A stretch of DNA of 64,000 nt, from positions 1-64,000 of the forward strand of contig VIIQ02000308.1 of NCBI GenBank assembly GCA_007449985.2, in the 5' to 3' direction. This document shows positions 31,215-42,816 of this stretch, piece by piece (the first letter of the stretch is position 1; every line of letters begins with the position of its first letter). A program made the position numbers and the translations under genes. Source of the stretch: Desmodesmus armatus. Taxonomy: Eukaryota; Chlorophyta; Chlorophyceae; Sphaeropleales; Scenedesmaceae. Below the pieces are notes generated by a model. It did not search any database. It was not told the origin of the DNA and was given only the letters and a program-made list of their open reading frames with translations.

Positions 31215-34200
31215 TTAGAGCTCCTGAGGGGCAAAGGCGGTGTTGTTGCCCTGCAGCCAGTTGGTGGCCCTGTGGGGGGGAGACATGGTCAAACACACAG
31301 CAGGAGTGAGAAGCTGTGCACAGCAATTCACAGCCGACAGTTCTGATGCAAAGCAACCTTGGAAAGAGCACTGCAAACATGCTTCTAGTTGTCAAGCAAG
31401 AGGGGTTGTCAAGTGGCTGCTGTCAGGGCACTGCACGAAAAATCTCAACGTTGCCCCCACTCAACTCAAGGTCGCCCCTACTCACGTATAATCTGTGTAA
31501 CACCCACAGCTTCTTCACCCAACCCCTGCTTACCTGAAGTTCTTGATGACGTCATCCTCAAACAGCCACTTGCTGCTGTTCATGAGCTTGGCGGTGGTGT
31601 TGGCCACAGTGGTGATGTTGGTGGCCAGCTCTGCATTGGGGGTGGTCTGGTTGAGGTTGCTCTCATTCAGGAAGGCAAGCGTCCTGCAGAGGGGGGGGGG
31701 GGGGGCAAGGGGTTGGTAGGTGTGGGTGGATGGTCGCCGTTCCAGCGTACTTTCGTTCACTACGGCCAGCATTCCCAATAGGGTAGGGGGTGGTGCAACA
31801 TCTGCCCCAGCGCTTGCGCAGCCAAGCCTCTTCACACTCAGTGACTGTGCCACCCATATTGCTGGGACCTCCACAGCACCACCTCGGCCCTGCCGGCTCA
31901 ACATGCTTTCGATTCCTACGGACTGCAGTAATGCCATGCCAAGTCCTTTGAAATGTAACCCCAGCGGCCCCACCTGTTGTTCTGCCTGAGCATGCTGTTC
32001 TGGTAGGCCAGCAGTTGGTCCTGGTCGTGCTTGCCGGGTGTGTACACAGCCAGCGTGAACAGCAGCGCACTCACACCAGCAGTCACAAACAATGTGAACA
32101 CCCTGCAAATGCACACCACACCACACCACACCACATCACACCACAGCACACGCTGGTGTTAGGCTTGAAGCAGTCAAGCAAAAGGTGACTCAATGGTTGT
32201 GCGCAGTACAGCTCAGTCAACAGTGCATCCGGCTGGACCATAGTCTTGCCTGCCACTGCTACTGCTACTGCCGCCAAAACCGGCAGCAGCACCCTGGTCT
32301 CTCACTCTTCTGCTTGTCCCTCTTATAACGTCTCACTCTTCCATCATGCTGACATCACTTTTCTGCCACTGACAGCAGTGATATGTCCACTCAACCACTC
32401 ACCAGCCAGCAAACATCTTTGCATACAGCTTCCAGTTGATAGCACCCCAGCGGCCCTCAGCCACACCACCTCCCGCTGTTGCACCAGCAATGGTCTGGGT
32501 GGTGGACAGGGGCAGGCCGTATGCGCTGCCGAGAGCAATCACAAAGGATGTGGACAGCTCCATGCAGAAACCCCTGTGGTGTTGCAGGAAGGTGGGGAAG
32601 GTGGGGGGGGGGGGGGGGTAGTTCAGCGTTGGCTTGTATTTGTGCATGTGTAGACAGACAACGTGCATCCAACCAAACCACGAGCCAGTGGAAAGGACAC
32701 ATCAAACTGCGGTCATCGCTACGCAGTGGAGCCGTTGACTAATCCTCACCTGCTTGGTGTGATGTGTGTGCACTTGACTCCCAGCACCCTCATGATGTTG
32801 TAGCCACATGATAACTAATATTTGTGATAGGTTGCAAAAGCTTGATGACTCATCCTCACCTGCTTGGTGTGATGTGTGTGCACTTGACTCCGAGCACCCT
32901 CATGATATTGTAGCCATAGGTAGCCAGACCAATGACAATACCGGCACCTCCAAGGGCAAGCAGCCAGGGCTGGACCTCAGAGTTGTTTGATGGCACGCCA
33001 AAGTTGTTGTAGACATAGAGTGCGGCGGCAAAGGGACCTGCAAGGAGTCACACAATAGTCACACATGTGTTGATTGTTACGTGTGCAGTCTTACAGCAAA
33101 ACGGACGCAGGATAAAACAAGGAGAGTTGATGCACACAGAATGCGATATTCAAACCTTGACTTCAGGCCTGCGCACCAATTGTGTTGGCGACATCTTTTG
33201 CTGCGTGAGATGGTGCACGCAGAGATGACGTGAAAGACCGTGAAAAACCTCCTTAGTCAGCCCCTTTTCACCCCTACAAGTCCAAGGCCCCCCTGGTAAA
33301 ACAAAAAAAGGCATGCCCACCGATTGCGTTGGCGACGTCGTTGGCTCCGTGTGCGAAGGCCATGGCGCAAGCAGAGATGACCTGCAGGACCTTAAACACC
33401 TCCTCGGTACGGGGATCGAACTTCTCAGCATCAGCGTGCATCTCCTGCGGGGTGTAACCAAACATGAAGGGGGGGGGGGGGTTCAGTGGGCATGTACAAC
33501 ACATGTACAGGGGGGGGGGGGTCGAAGGGGGCTATTCCTGGTAGACATTTGACAAATGGGTTCACTTGCACAAAGCCAATTCAAGGGGATCACCACCGCC
33601 AAGACCTCGTTGTCCTTGATGTAATTGGGGTTAAGATGATACTGAACCCTAGAATTCAAACCTCTCAACCTCAAATCCTTGATCTCAAAACCTGTTCAAA
33701 GGCCCCTCACCTGCAGGACCTCATTATCCTTGATGTCGTGGTGGATGTCGTGGTGCATGCCCTTCACGGCTGCATTCCTGAAGCGCTTCATGTAAGCACT
33801 GAATGACTTGTCGTTGGGGTCAACCTCCATGGGGGCAAGCATGGCATCAATCTTCTGCTGGAACCTGCAGCAGCAGCAGCAGCAGCAGCAGGGTGTCGTG
33901 TCAGTCTCAGGTACTGGTGGTTCACACCCCCCCCCCCTCTGATCTGTCCACAAAGCTTCCATAGATGGCCACGCATGCCCCAAAGTCCCCCACAAACAGA
34001 TCCAACACCCCCCCCCACACACACACACAGCACGGGGTCTTTGCACACATCACCTTCTCCGACCTAGCACTCCCATCATCCCCACCAATCCAGTTCCAAC
34101 GAATCCCACTTCCTCACCTGTCCTCCGCCAGCCTTAACAATAGTATGATACTAACATGAAAACATCAATATTAGCGCAGAGGACCCTCCACTCTCAGGAG

Positions 34201-37200
34201 ACCGGCTCCGTCTGCTGTGGGTGGCCTGCTGCTGACGACAGTAGCCTCGTTGGTTCTCTTCGTTAGGCATCCTTTGATGCCACAGCACAAGTCAAGAGTT
34301 AATCTGGTACATACAGCTTCTCGTTTGGGCAGCCTCAACGTGCGTACACTGTTCGAGGATGGAGCTGACGTTTCGGTCAAAATCGATGATGAGCAGCAGC
34401 AGCAACTCCGCCAAACACTCTCAGAGCTCACAGGGCAGCTGGAGCAGCGCAGTGTGGGTTTGTGTGGGTTGCAGGAGACACGGCTGAGAGGCACTGGGGA
34501 GGCTGTGCTTGACTTTCCCTCCCACAGCACAGGCAGCCAAAGCAGCAAGTACAGCGGCAGCACAGGGCCGTGGCAGCTGCTGTGGTCAGGGGGTCAAACC
34601 AGACAGCATGGGGTGGGTTTGCTGCTGAGCTCTGCTTGGCAGCAGGCTCTGTTGGAGCCCACACCTATCAACGACAGGTTGCTGCTGGCTCGCTTCCAGT
34701 GCCAAGGCAGCATCACCTTGTCCGTGGTGGTGGCATACGCACCAACAGATGGAGACAGCGAGGCTGACCTTGCCAGGAAGCAGCAGTTCTACCTGCAGCT
34801 GTACAGCGTCCTGCAGCGAGTCCAGCGCCGCGACCTGCTGGTGGTGCTTGGTGACTTCAATGCGCAGATCGGCGAGATGCTCCCCAGTCACCAACACATC
34901 AGAGGGCCCCACTCAGTGCAGCCCCAGCAGGCCTCTGACAATGGTATGCGCCTGCTAGACCTTGCTTCAGCACAGCGCCTTGTGCTGGCCAACACCCTGT
35001 TCGCCCACAAGAGCATACATCAGTACACGCACCAGCTGGCACCCAGGCAGAACCAGCCGGGCAAGCAGCGTGTTATTGACTACATCCTGTGCAGCAGCAG
35101 GTTCCGCAGCAGCATCAGGGACTGCAGGGTGTTCAGGGGTGTGGGCGGCAGCGACCACAGGCTCCTGGTGTGCACCCTAAAGCTGCGCCTCAGCGCAGCA
35201 CGGCAACAGTCTGCAGCACGCAACACAGCAGGACCCTCCAGGTTTGACATTGGGAGGCTGCAGCAGCAGCAGGTGCGGCAGCAGTTTGCAGGCAGCATGC
35301 ACAACAGGTTTGCTGCGCTGGCTGATGTCAGTGTCGCTGATGACGCAGCTGCTGGGTCTCAGGACGCGGAGGCAGAGTGGCGAGCTTTCACGCAAGCAAC
35401 GCAGGAAACTGCTGCTGCTGAGCTCGGCCCTCAGCCCCGCCGCCGCCACAAAGAGCAGCTGCCGCAGCCGCTGCTGGACACTATCCAGCAAAAGCATGAC
35501 GCCTATGCTGCCTGGCAGCAGAAGCAGCAGCGATGGCATCAGCTGCAACAGGAAACGGCCCAGCCCCCAAACCAGCGCACCAGCAGCCGGCAGCAACAGG
35601 TGGCGCATGCGGCAGCTGCAGCAGCCAAAGCTAAGCGCAGATACCGCTTCCTCAGCCGCCTAGTGGACAGGCGGATCGTCAAGCAGCGCAACACACAGCT
35701 GGCAGCACATGCAGCTAAGGCTGAACGTCAGTGGAAGGCAGGCCACCTGGCTGCATTTCACAGGACGGTCAGCAAGCTGTTCCGTGACAAACCTGCCAGC
35801 ACTGGCGCACAGGGCCTGCTCAGCAAGGACGGACGCTCTGTGTACCGCAGCACTCGGGAGCAGCTGAAGCGCTTCACTGAGTACTTCAACGAGGTGTTCA
35901 GTGGTGAGTGTGTCACGCCGGAACAGCAGCAGCACATGGAGCAGCTCATAGCCCAGCTGGAGACACTGCTTGCGCCTCCAGCTGCTGCTGATAACAACAG
36001 CCCTGATGCTGGCAGCAGCGGTGAAGGCAGCAGCAGTGCTGACAACGGTAGTGGCAGCAGTGTCGGCGGCAGCAGCAGCAGCGGCAGCAGCTGTAGTCCC
36101 CCATCCCTCAAGGAGGTTGTGGATGCCATAGCTGCCTTGCGAGATGCAGCAGCTGCGGGTGCTGACAACATTGTTGCCCCGTTGCTGAAGGCAGGCGTGG
36201 TCATGGCTCAGTGGCTGCATCGTGTGATTGTGGCGGTATGGGTGTCTGGCAAGGCTCCCCTTGATTGGAAGCGTGCCCTGATAGTGCCGTTGTTTAAGGG
36301 CAAAGGCAGTGCCAGGGAAGCAACCAACCACCGGCCCATTAGCTTGTTGAGCATCCCTGGTAAGGTATATGCCTTGATTTTGCTGCACCGTGTCAGCGTC
36401 CAGGTGGATAGCCAGCTGTTGGAGAGCCAGTGTGCTTTTCGGAGCAATAGGGGTCTGTCGGATGCCACCTACACCCTGCGATCCATCATGTATAAGTGCC
36501 ACAGGTACAAGCAGCCGTTGTACCTAGCCTTTGTTGACCTGCGCAAGGCCTATGATTCCATCCCCCGAGATGCGCTGTGGCGTGTGCTGTCTGCTTATCG
36601 TGTGGAGCCTAAGGTTGTCGAGCTGCTAGCTGACCTGCACACAGGCACACAGGCTGCGGTCAAGCTGGCCAGCGAGCATGGCGATTGGTTTGACATTGGC
36701 CGTGGTGTGCGTCAGGGCTGTGTGATTGCTCCTCTGTTGTTCAACATCTTCTTTGATTGTGTTGTCAGGCTATCGCTGGCAGAGATGCCTGAGGGTTGTG
36801 GTGTGCGGCTGGCCTTCAGGGCTGAGGGAGAGGTACTGCCTTGGCATGCCAGGGCTGGTGGGCCCAGCACCATGCTGACTATAGCTGCTCTCATGTATGC
36901 GGATGACATAGTGCTTATGAGCTGTGACAGGTGTGAGTTGGAGCTTATGCTCAAGGTATTCGACTCTGTCTGCAGCAGGATGGGCATGTGTGTCAATGCG
37001 GCCAAGACCGAGCTCATGGCTGTTTGTCATGATGGTCAACCACTAGAGAGTGTGCAGTTGTCAGGTGGTGAGGCGCGCTATGTGCCCTCTTTCAAGTATC
37101 TGGGGGGTGTGGTCGATACCTCTGCAAGCTGGGAGGCTGAGGTCACTGCTCGCATCAGCAAGACCAGGGGCCGCTTTGCGGAGATGCAGCGTGTGTGGGG

Positions 37201-40200
37201 CGCCCGTAGCTTGGGCGTCAAGCTCAAGATGCAGTGCTTCCATGCGTATGTGCTGCCTGTGCTACTGTTTGGCAGTGAGACCTGGGCTATTACTCAGAAG
37301 CAGGCTGACCGGTTGGAAGTGGTGCACTCTGATTGCCTCCGGCATATTTTGAATGTGCGTCGCGCTGATCGGCACAGCAGGCAACATTTATGGTCTCAGT
37401 GTGACACAGTCAGCCTAGCCAGCCACCTTACAGCCCACAGGCTGCGGTGGCTGGGGCACGTCTTGCGTATGGGGGAGGAGCGTTACCCTCGACAGGTGCT
37501 CTTCTCACTTATGCACGACGCTGGTGCAGCACCGCGGGGGGCACCGCCTATGAGCTGGGGAAAATGTGTCACGAGGGATCTGCAGGCCTTGGGGCAGCCA
37601 ACGAACATGCACGACCTTACGGATGCATGTGCATTGCGCGGTTCTTGGCGGAGCATGCTCTACAGACTGACACACCCACGCGCTAATGGGGTGCCTTTCT
37701 GGCGACCACTCAATGCCACACGCTACAGCAGCAGGATGCGGCAGCGCGCTGAGACCCTGCCGTTCCAGGCAGCATGGTCTGCAACTGGTCCAGGGGTCAT
37801 GTCCAACTGAGTTGCTTGTATAGTATATGTACAACATACTACCTATATTAGTTCTTTTTCTTGTGCTGTTGGCTTTGAGGGCCGTAACTGGCCCAGGCTT
37901 TCTAGTGCCCTAGGTCACTGGTCGCCTGGTGGTGTATTGCTTGTCTTGCACCAAGGTCGACTCGCTGCTAGCAGCATGCTGCGCGATGAACCTGGCTGGA
38001 AACACGTGTAATGATGATGATGATGACCCTCCACTAAAAAGCTTTTTAGGCGGCACGCACGGGGGGCTGTGCCAAGGCGTGGAAACAATGCAGTAGGTGT
38101 CTGGATGACCTGGGTAAATTGTGCAGAGCGCTAGTCCAGTGTGCTGCACTTGGTGGGGAGTGCAGGGGATTAGTCACCTGCTAACAAATGAGTGATGGAG
38201 ATCAGCTTGGGAGCACGCAGGCGTGGTGATTTCACCACAAACGCATAGTTCAGTGACAAGCGCATGCAATTGTAAAGCCCTGCGACGATACATCGTTCAA
38301 TGGGAGGCAGCCTTGCCATCGATCGAAGGCCAGACGCCACCAGCTCAACCTGCAGTAACCAATGCAGCACGCCCACGGGATGCCTGCACACAGCGCAATA
38401 GTGTGTTGTACAACCGAAATAGCTGGTCCAGTGCCAGCATTTGTGTAGTTAGAGCAGCAGCTTGCAGCAGTCACCGAGCCAGCCCAGCTGTGCAGCATTT
38501 TCCCTGCAGTGGTGCTGCACTTACCCAGTACTGTCATCCTCAGCAAAGCATGCACCATCTGGTACAAACTGCCTTCTGTTCTCTATTGCCTGTAGCCCTT
38601 GACACCCTTCCCTCCTCCCTTTTCTCCCTGTGAGGCAACCAGGTGCCTACCTGCTCACACGCCGTCCAACATACCCCAAGCAATCTCCCCACCCAGTGGT
38701 GCACTTCCATACCCTTTTACACCATTGTGCTATGGTTATAAGCACTGGTGCCATGTGTGAATTGTGCAAGTTGACAGCAGGACTGCTAGACCAACCGAGT
38801 GGAGTGTGTGCTGGCAACCCCGTTGGTGGAATACTGACAGTGTCGAGACGGTCCAGGAAGCTCTTGGGAAGCTTCCTTTGTCATCAATTATTATATCAAT
38901 GATATGTATGCAACGTTTGAGCGTTTCCAAGCAATTCTGTGAAAAATCTTTTTCAGCTTTTTTATTTTTAGTGGTGCACCATATTAGCACAGTAATAGCA
39001 AACCAGCATAGCATCATAGACATTGAATAATAACAGAATAATATAATAAAAATAATGATGATAGCCTAACGACAAAATAGTCATATTAAAAATTTCGTGG
39101 TCTGTGCTCACCTGTCCTCCTCCACGTCCTTGAACCTCTGCCCGCCAGCCTCAATGACAACACCCTCCACATCCTTGCTGCTCTCCTGGTGCTGCTCATC
39201 ATACTTGCGCACATAGCGCTTCATGACAGGCCACATGACCAGCGTGCCGACAATAGAGGCACCAACGGCACCGACAGCTGCGATCCAGGCTCCCTGGGAG
39301 TTCTCAATTTTCACGACTGCACGAACACCCTTGGTCTGCAGGACAGAAAAAGATGGGTGGCAGCGGAAGGGTCAGCGTTCAATCACAGGAAGCCAAGGGT
39401 GTCTTTCCTCTTTGTCCTTTTGTCAGGCAACATTGATTAGGATTGTGACGAGAGCACACAGCCGCCGAAGTCTGAAAGCCGTGGCAAGTGCCCCCTCCCC
39501 CTCCTCTTCTCCCAGCCCTGACGCTCATCCCTCTCTCACTGTCAGCGGTCTTGTCCCACAAATCTTACCTCCACCTTAAACGCTGCACGCCCCCCCTGCA
39601 TTCCCCCGCTGACACCCCCCCTCTCCCCCCCCCCCCTCTGTCATCTTCCCTTGCTTACCAGGATGAAGAAGAGGTTGATCCAGATGGTGATGACCAGCAG
39701 CAGGGGCAGCACGTAGAAGGAGATGTCAGTGCTGTTGGGGCGCCTCAGCACAAGGGTGCGGATCACCACAAAGAACAGCAGGCAGAACAGCGCAGCCAGC
39801 AGGGGGCTGATGAACCAACTGGCGATGATGGGGGCGATGCCGGCTGCAGGAAGGGGGGGGGGCAGCAGCAGCAGCAGGGGACAGCAGTAGCAGCAGCAGC
39901 AGGAAGAGGAAAAGCGAGAGGAGGGACAGGCCGCTGTGTGACATGAGTGGGGTAGGAAGGAGGCCGCAGGAACGAGTGCTGGCTGCCGTTGCAGGCGTGC
40001 ATTCGGGAGCACGTGGACGAAATCGACTAGGCCGTAAATGCGACGGGGCACAAGCAGGTGCCTTGTTGGTGCAGAGAGACAGACATACACGCACAGAGAG
40101 GAATAGAGCGACAGAGAGAATGGAGAGAGCGTGTGTGCCGTATCAGTGCTGCGCAGTAGAGCGCTGTGGGGCCCGTACTCACAGATATATGGGAAGTCAG

Positions 40201-40280
40201 GGCGAGGTGCATACCACACCACAGCACCACCACCACCAAAGGCCAGCGCAAAACCAATGATACCTCCAACTGCAAGGGAT

Positions 40281-40312
<32 letters not shown>

Positions 40313-41722
40313 GCAGGGGTGAGAAGGTAGATGCAGGGTTCCCCATGCCGTGCAGAGGCTAGGGGCCCAGGCAGGGCATGACATTTTGTGACTGCGGGAT
40401 CTGATGCTGACGGTGTTTAGCGGAAATCAACAGTACAACATGGTCTGAAACCACGTGCAGGCATTGTCTGTGTTGCACCACGATTCACAGGTCGTCCTGG
40501 CAGGTGCTCAGGATGTTGCTGCTGCTCAGCAGCAGCTGAGGCGGCTTTGTGGTGTAGACAGAGAACGTGCATCTGACCGTCAAAGAGCCAGTGGACAGGA
40601 GAATTCAAAGTACTGACGCTGTAGCCGCCGTTTGTGGTGAGTGGACACAGGAAGTGCAGCCGACTGTGCATGACCCAGTGCAAAGGGGAAGTCAACGTAC
40701 TGGCACTGTGTCAAAAGCTGGTATGTTTGACTCACTGATGGAGTGTGTGGTAGACACTGGCAGCTCCAGATAGGTGGCCAGCAGGATCCAGATACAGGCA
40801 CCGGTCTCAGCAGTCAACATGCCTGCAGATGCAGCCACACCATGTACATACACACATAGTCACATGAAGTCACAGAGCATGGCTGCAGGTCAACGGGGAA
40901 CATAGTACTGCACAGCGCGGGGTGAGCGCAGCACAAGAGCGATGGTGACTAGGTGCTGCAGGGAGGCAGTGCAACTGGTCGGCAGTCTAAAGAATGCAAA
41001 CACTCAGTACACACACGCATTTCTCCCCAATGTGTGCTGCAGATTCCCCGATGATGCTGTTGTCTGCAGCAGGTGTGGTTGAGAGGGGTGTCAGCGTCTG
41101 ATTCACCCCTCAGACCGCCCCCAGCCCTGCCCAGACTCTCTTCGCCCGCGTCAACACGCCACATCCCCTGGTGCTGTTGCTCAGTCACTATAGCCCACCA
41201 CCTCAGAAGAGGCGTGGGTGTCCTAGGAGGTGGTGTGTGTGGAGGAAGGGGGAGGGGGCAATGGTACTCACCGAACATGAACTGTGCTGGGTAGCGCCTG
41301 AATGTGCTGACACGTGCGATGTTTCCTGCAATGGTTCGTGTGACAGCTCCTCCAAGCAGCAGTGCGCCCAGGAACTCGAAAATACCAGCGATGACCACAG
41401 CAGACCAGAGCTTGAGGGTTTTGGAACCCACACTGGTACCGAAACTGTTGGCCACGTCGTTGGCACCGATACCATAGGCATCCATGAACGCGACGATGCC
41501 ATGGATCACGATCAAGTGGGTGTATTGCTGCACAACAGCACAAACAACAGCAGTAGCAGTAGCATCAGCGGCCTAGACCAGACCAGGCAGACGATGCTGC
41601 CCTGGTTGAAGGGTAGGATAGCTAATGAACCACTTATTGCGGCTAAGTTCAGGTCCCGCTGGGCGCCTGCAGCTGCAACTTGACGCTCTGCTTTGATCTG
41701 TTCTGCTCACCGTCCACGCCAT
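31215..41722 (-). CDS. PHO4-type (PiT) inorganic phosphate transporter
   Basis: A membrane symporter for inorganic phosphate with Na+ or H+, probably at the plasma membrane. Thirteen exons: 41711-41722, 41272-41527, 40736-40822, 40183-40269, 39659-39843, 39112-39335, 33711-33864, 33321-33444, 32860-33037, 32403-32573, 31974-32102, 31534-31683 and 31215-31269. They sum to 1812 nt (603 aa). The first exon is only MAWT; joining it to [10 protein letters not shown] matches the usual family start. Both signature repeats are present: GANDVAN at about 25-31 and again at about 368-374, in inverted-topology halves. A hydrophilic loop with [15 protein letters not shown] lies between. Other family segments include [25 protein letters not shown] and [19 protein letters not shown]. 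Intron 6 is about 5.2 kb and carries a LINE in opposite orientation. Related green-algal genes respond to Pi starvation; nothing in this sequence shows that directly. Confidence 0.95.
32747..32805 (-). repeat. copy of PHO4 exon 9 end with donor
   Basis: About 58 bases of the exon 9 end (native from 32860) recur with three or four changes, encoding [17 protein letters not shown] and the GTGAGG donor. The copy is about 55 bases inside the intron. Confidence 0.9.
33171..33252 (-). repeat. decayed copy of PHO4 exon 8
   Basis: This matches about 75 bases of exon 8 around the second GANDVAN signature (native 33321-33400), but with many substitutions and stop codons. It appears older than other copies. 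Confidence 0.75.
33590..33625 (-). repeat. partial copy of PHO4 exon 7 end
   Basis: The last 25-30 bases of exon 7 (native 33711-33745), encoding IKDNEVL, recur about 120 bases downstream in the intron with altered donor context. Confidence 0.7.
34118..34140 (-). repeat. short deleted copy of PHO4 exon 6 end with donor
   Basis: GAGGCTGGCGG and GAGGACAGGTGAG of the exon 6 end (native 39106-39145) recur here, with the intervening bases deleted. The LINE now separates this copy from the native exon by about 5 kb, so the copy probably predates the insertion. Confidence 0.6.
34182..34192. repeat. 5' target-site duplication of the LINE
   Basis: GACCCTCCACT, identical to 38025-38035. Confidence 0.8.
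34193..38024 (+). mobile_element. full-length or near full-length RTE-like LINE
   Basis: A single-ORF non-LTR retrotransposon of about 3.83 kb sits in PHO4 intron 6, antisense to the host gene. It is flanked by an 11-bp direct repeat, GACCCTCCACT, at 34182-34192 and 38025-38035, which fits a target-site duplication. The 3' end is a TGA/ATG triplet tail (38010-38026) with no poly-A, as in RTE-clade elements. The 5' UTR is very short (under 90 bases), so slight 5' truncation is possible. The coding frame is undamaged, suggesting recent insertion. Confidence 0.93.
34277..37810 (+). CDS. LINE polyprotein: AP-type endonuclease and reverse transcriptase
   Basis: This is the retrotransposition protein of 1177 aa, counted from the first in-frame ATG; the frame is open further upstream to a GTG at 34217. 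The N-terminal apurinic-type endonuclease shows LNVRTL (about 20), [16 protein letters not shown] and [10 protein letters not shown] Gln/Arg-rich, probably helical region follows, then a Ser/Gly-rich linker. The reverse transcriptase has [44 protein letters not shown] and the catalytic YADDIVLM at about residue 874. The C-terminal part has [11 protein letters not shown], common in RTE and related clades. All core catalytic residues I can check are present and no stop interrupts 3.5 kb, so the element may be active. No separate ORF1 is seen. Confidence 0.95.
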   Translation: MPQHKSRVNLVHTASRLGSLNVRTLFEDGADVSVKIDDEQQQQLRQTLSELTGQLEQRSVGLCGLQETRLRGTGEAVLDFPSHSTGSQSSKYSGSTGPWQLLWSGGQTRQHGVGLLLSSAWQQALLEPTPINDRLLLARFQCQGSITLSVVVAYAPTDGDSEADLARKQQFYLQLYSVLQRVQRRDLLVVLGDFNAQIGEMLPSHQHIRGPHSVQPQQASDNGMRLLDLASAQRLVLANTLFAHKSIHQYTHQLAPRQNQPGKQRVIDYILCSSRFRSSIRDCRVFRGVGGSDHRLLVCTLKLRLSAARQQSAARNTAGPSRFDIGRLQQQQVRQQFAGSMHNRFAALADVSVADDAAAGSQDAEAEWRAFTQATQETAAAELGPQPRRRHKEQLPQPLLDTIQQKHDAYAAWQQKQQRWHQLQQETAQPPNQRTSSRQQQVAHAAAAAAKAKRRYRFLSRLVDRRIVKQRNTQLAAHAAKAERQWKAGHLAAFHRTVSKLFRDKPASTGAQGLLSKDGRSVYRSTREQLKRFTEYFNEVFSGECVTPEQQQHMEQLIAQLETLLAPPAAADNNSPDAGSSGEGSSSADNGSGSSVGGSSSSGSSCSPPSLKEVVDAIAALRDAAAAGADNIVAPLLKAGVVMAQWLHRVIVAVWVSGKAPLDWKRALIVPLFKGKGSAREATNHRPISLLSIPGKVYALILLHRVSVQVDSQLLESQCAFRSNRGLSDATYTLRSIMYKCHRYKQPLYLAFVDLRKAYDSIPRDALWRVLSAYRVEPKVVELLADLHTGTQAAVKLASEHGDWFDIGRGVRQGCVIAPLLFNIFFDCVVRLSLAEMPEGCGVRLAFRAEGEVLPWHARAGGPSTMLTIAALMYADDIVLMSCDRCELELMLKVFDSVCSRMGMCVNAAKTELMAVCHDGQPLESVQLSGGEARYVPSFKYLGGVVDTSASWEAEVTARISKTRGRFAEMQRVWGARSLGVKLKMQCFHAYVLPVLLFGSETWAITQKQADRLEVVHSDCLRHILNVRRADRHSRQHLWSQCDTVSLASHLTAHRLRWLGHVLRMGEERYPRQVLFSLMHDAGAAPRGAPPMSWGKCVTRDLQALGQPTNMHDLTDACALRGSWRSMLYRLTHPRANGVPFWRPLNATRYSSRMRQRAETLPFQAAWSATGPGVMSN
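38025..38035. repeat. 3' target-site duplication of the LINE
   Basis: GACCCTCCACT immediately follows the triplet tail and is identical to 34182-34192. Confidence 0.8.
38036..39111. other. rest of PHO4 intron 6 with an AT-rich island
   Basis: This is intronic sequence between the LINE and PHO4 exon 6. From about 38870 to 39100 it becomes clearly AT-rich (runs of AATAATA type), unlike the GC-rich surroundings. No coding signal is seen. Confidence 0.6.
40280..40317. repeat. CAG/CTG tract before PHO4 exon 4
   Basis: On the coding strand a CTG repeat and an ATG triplet run lead directly to the acceptor of exon 4 (AG at 40270-40271). Confidence 0.9.
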
Positions 41723-42621
41723 TGTGTCGGATGTCCAAGAACTGGCTGTTGTTGATGGGAAACAACCACTCAAACCTTCTGAGGCGTCTCGACGACCTGC
41801 CTAGCAGCCAGCGGGGTGTATGGCCCGGGGCCGCACTGGCAAGGAATATACTGTTACACGCAACGGACAGTTGTAGCTTGTAGTGGGAGTACTGTGTTCC
41901 TGCCTCGGGCCACACCAAAAGCGGATTTAAGCATTGATGAATCATGAGGAGTACTGGGACAGAACGCGCATCAGGAAGGCATCTTGTGGTTTCCTGCAAA
42001 TGTGCGCGGCATCCTACTACCGTACGAGGGTGAACCAAAACGCGTAATTGAGCCAGAATTTGCACTGGCTCGAAGCAGTGGACACATCTAGCTGTGTATG
42101 CAGCCACAGCCATGGTTGATCACGTGAGCGTGTACATTCCTGAGGGCAGTACTACGTGCCCAAGTTGAAAACGAGCTCTTTGACATTCAATCAACTTTGG
42201 CAGCAACGTTTTCACAACCGTGGTGAGTGTCAGTGCCGACCATCGACAGAAGGGTTTGCCGAGTACACTTGTACCTTCTGACCAGTCATACAAAGGTGCA
42301 GCGATAAAAGACATGCTGCAGCACCAGGCAGAGCCAAAGAAGCCAGTGACATTCAGATGTCTACGATGACAAAGACCTCTGCGTCCCCCTCTGCCCGTCA
42401 CCAGTGCATGCCAGTCAAATGTCTACAGATCTCAAGGTGGTGGCAGCAGCTCACAGGTCGCCACTGGTCACCAGAGCCAGTAACATTCACTTGTCTACGA
42501 TGACATAGACCTCTGCGTCCCCCTTCGCCCGTCACCAGTGCATGCCATTCAGATGTCTACAAAGGGGGTGACAGCAGCACACAGGTCGCCACTGGTGACT
42601 GCCACCGAGTGCCTGACACAA
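41723..42621 (-). other. spacer with two copies of the archease terminal exon
   Basis: This lies between the archease stop and the PHO4 start, both minus strand. Copies at about 42353-42400 and 42480-42540 repeat the archease coding end (native 42622-42666), encoding EVFVIVDI-like sequence, plus some 3' flank, at about 135-base spacing. A TGTAA motif on the minus strand near 41853 could serve polyadenylation. Confidence 0.7.
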
Positions 42622-42751
42622 TCAGATGTCTACAATGACGAAAACCTCTGCGTCCCCCTCCGCCTGTCGTATCTGCATGGCGCTGTAGGTTATGGCCTTC
42701 ACCTCAGTGCCACACTCGTGACGCTGACGGTCAAACTTCTCACCACGCCTG

Positions 42752-42816
<65 letters not shown>

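Noticed and set aside
32101..32152. ACCACACCACA-type repeat as a minisatellite of note
   Set aside because: Short simple-sequence tract in a PHO4 intron with no further structure; similar tracts occur near 53800.
34217..34276. Upstream GTG start for the LINE protein
   Set aside because: GTG initiation is unlikely in a nuclear gene; the first ATG at 34277 keeps the whole endonuclease.
34193..38024. A CRISPR array, phage or bacterial operon origin for any part of the window
   Set aside because: No repeat-spacer structure, no ribosome-binding-site-led operons, and spliceosomal introns throughout.
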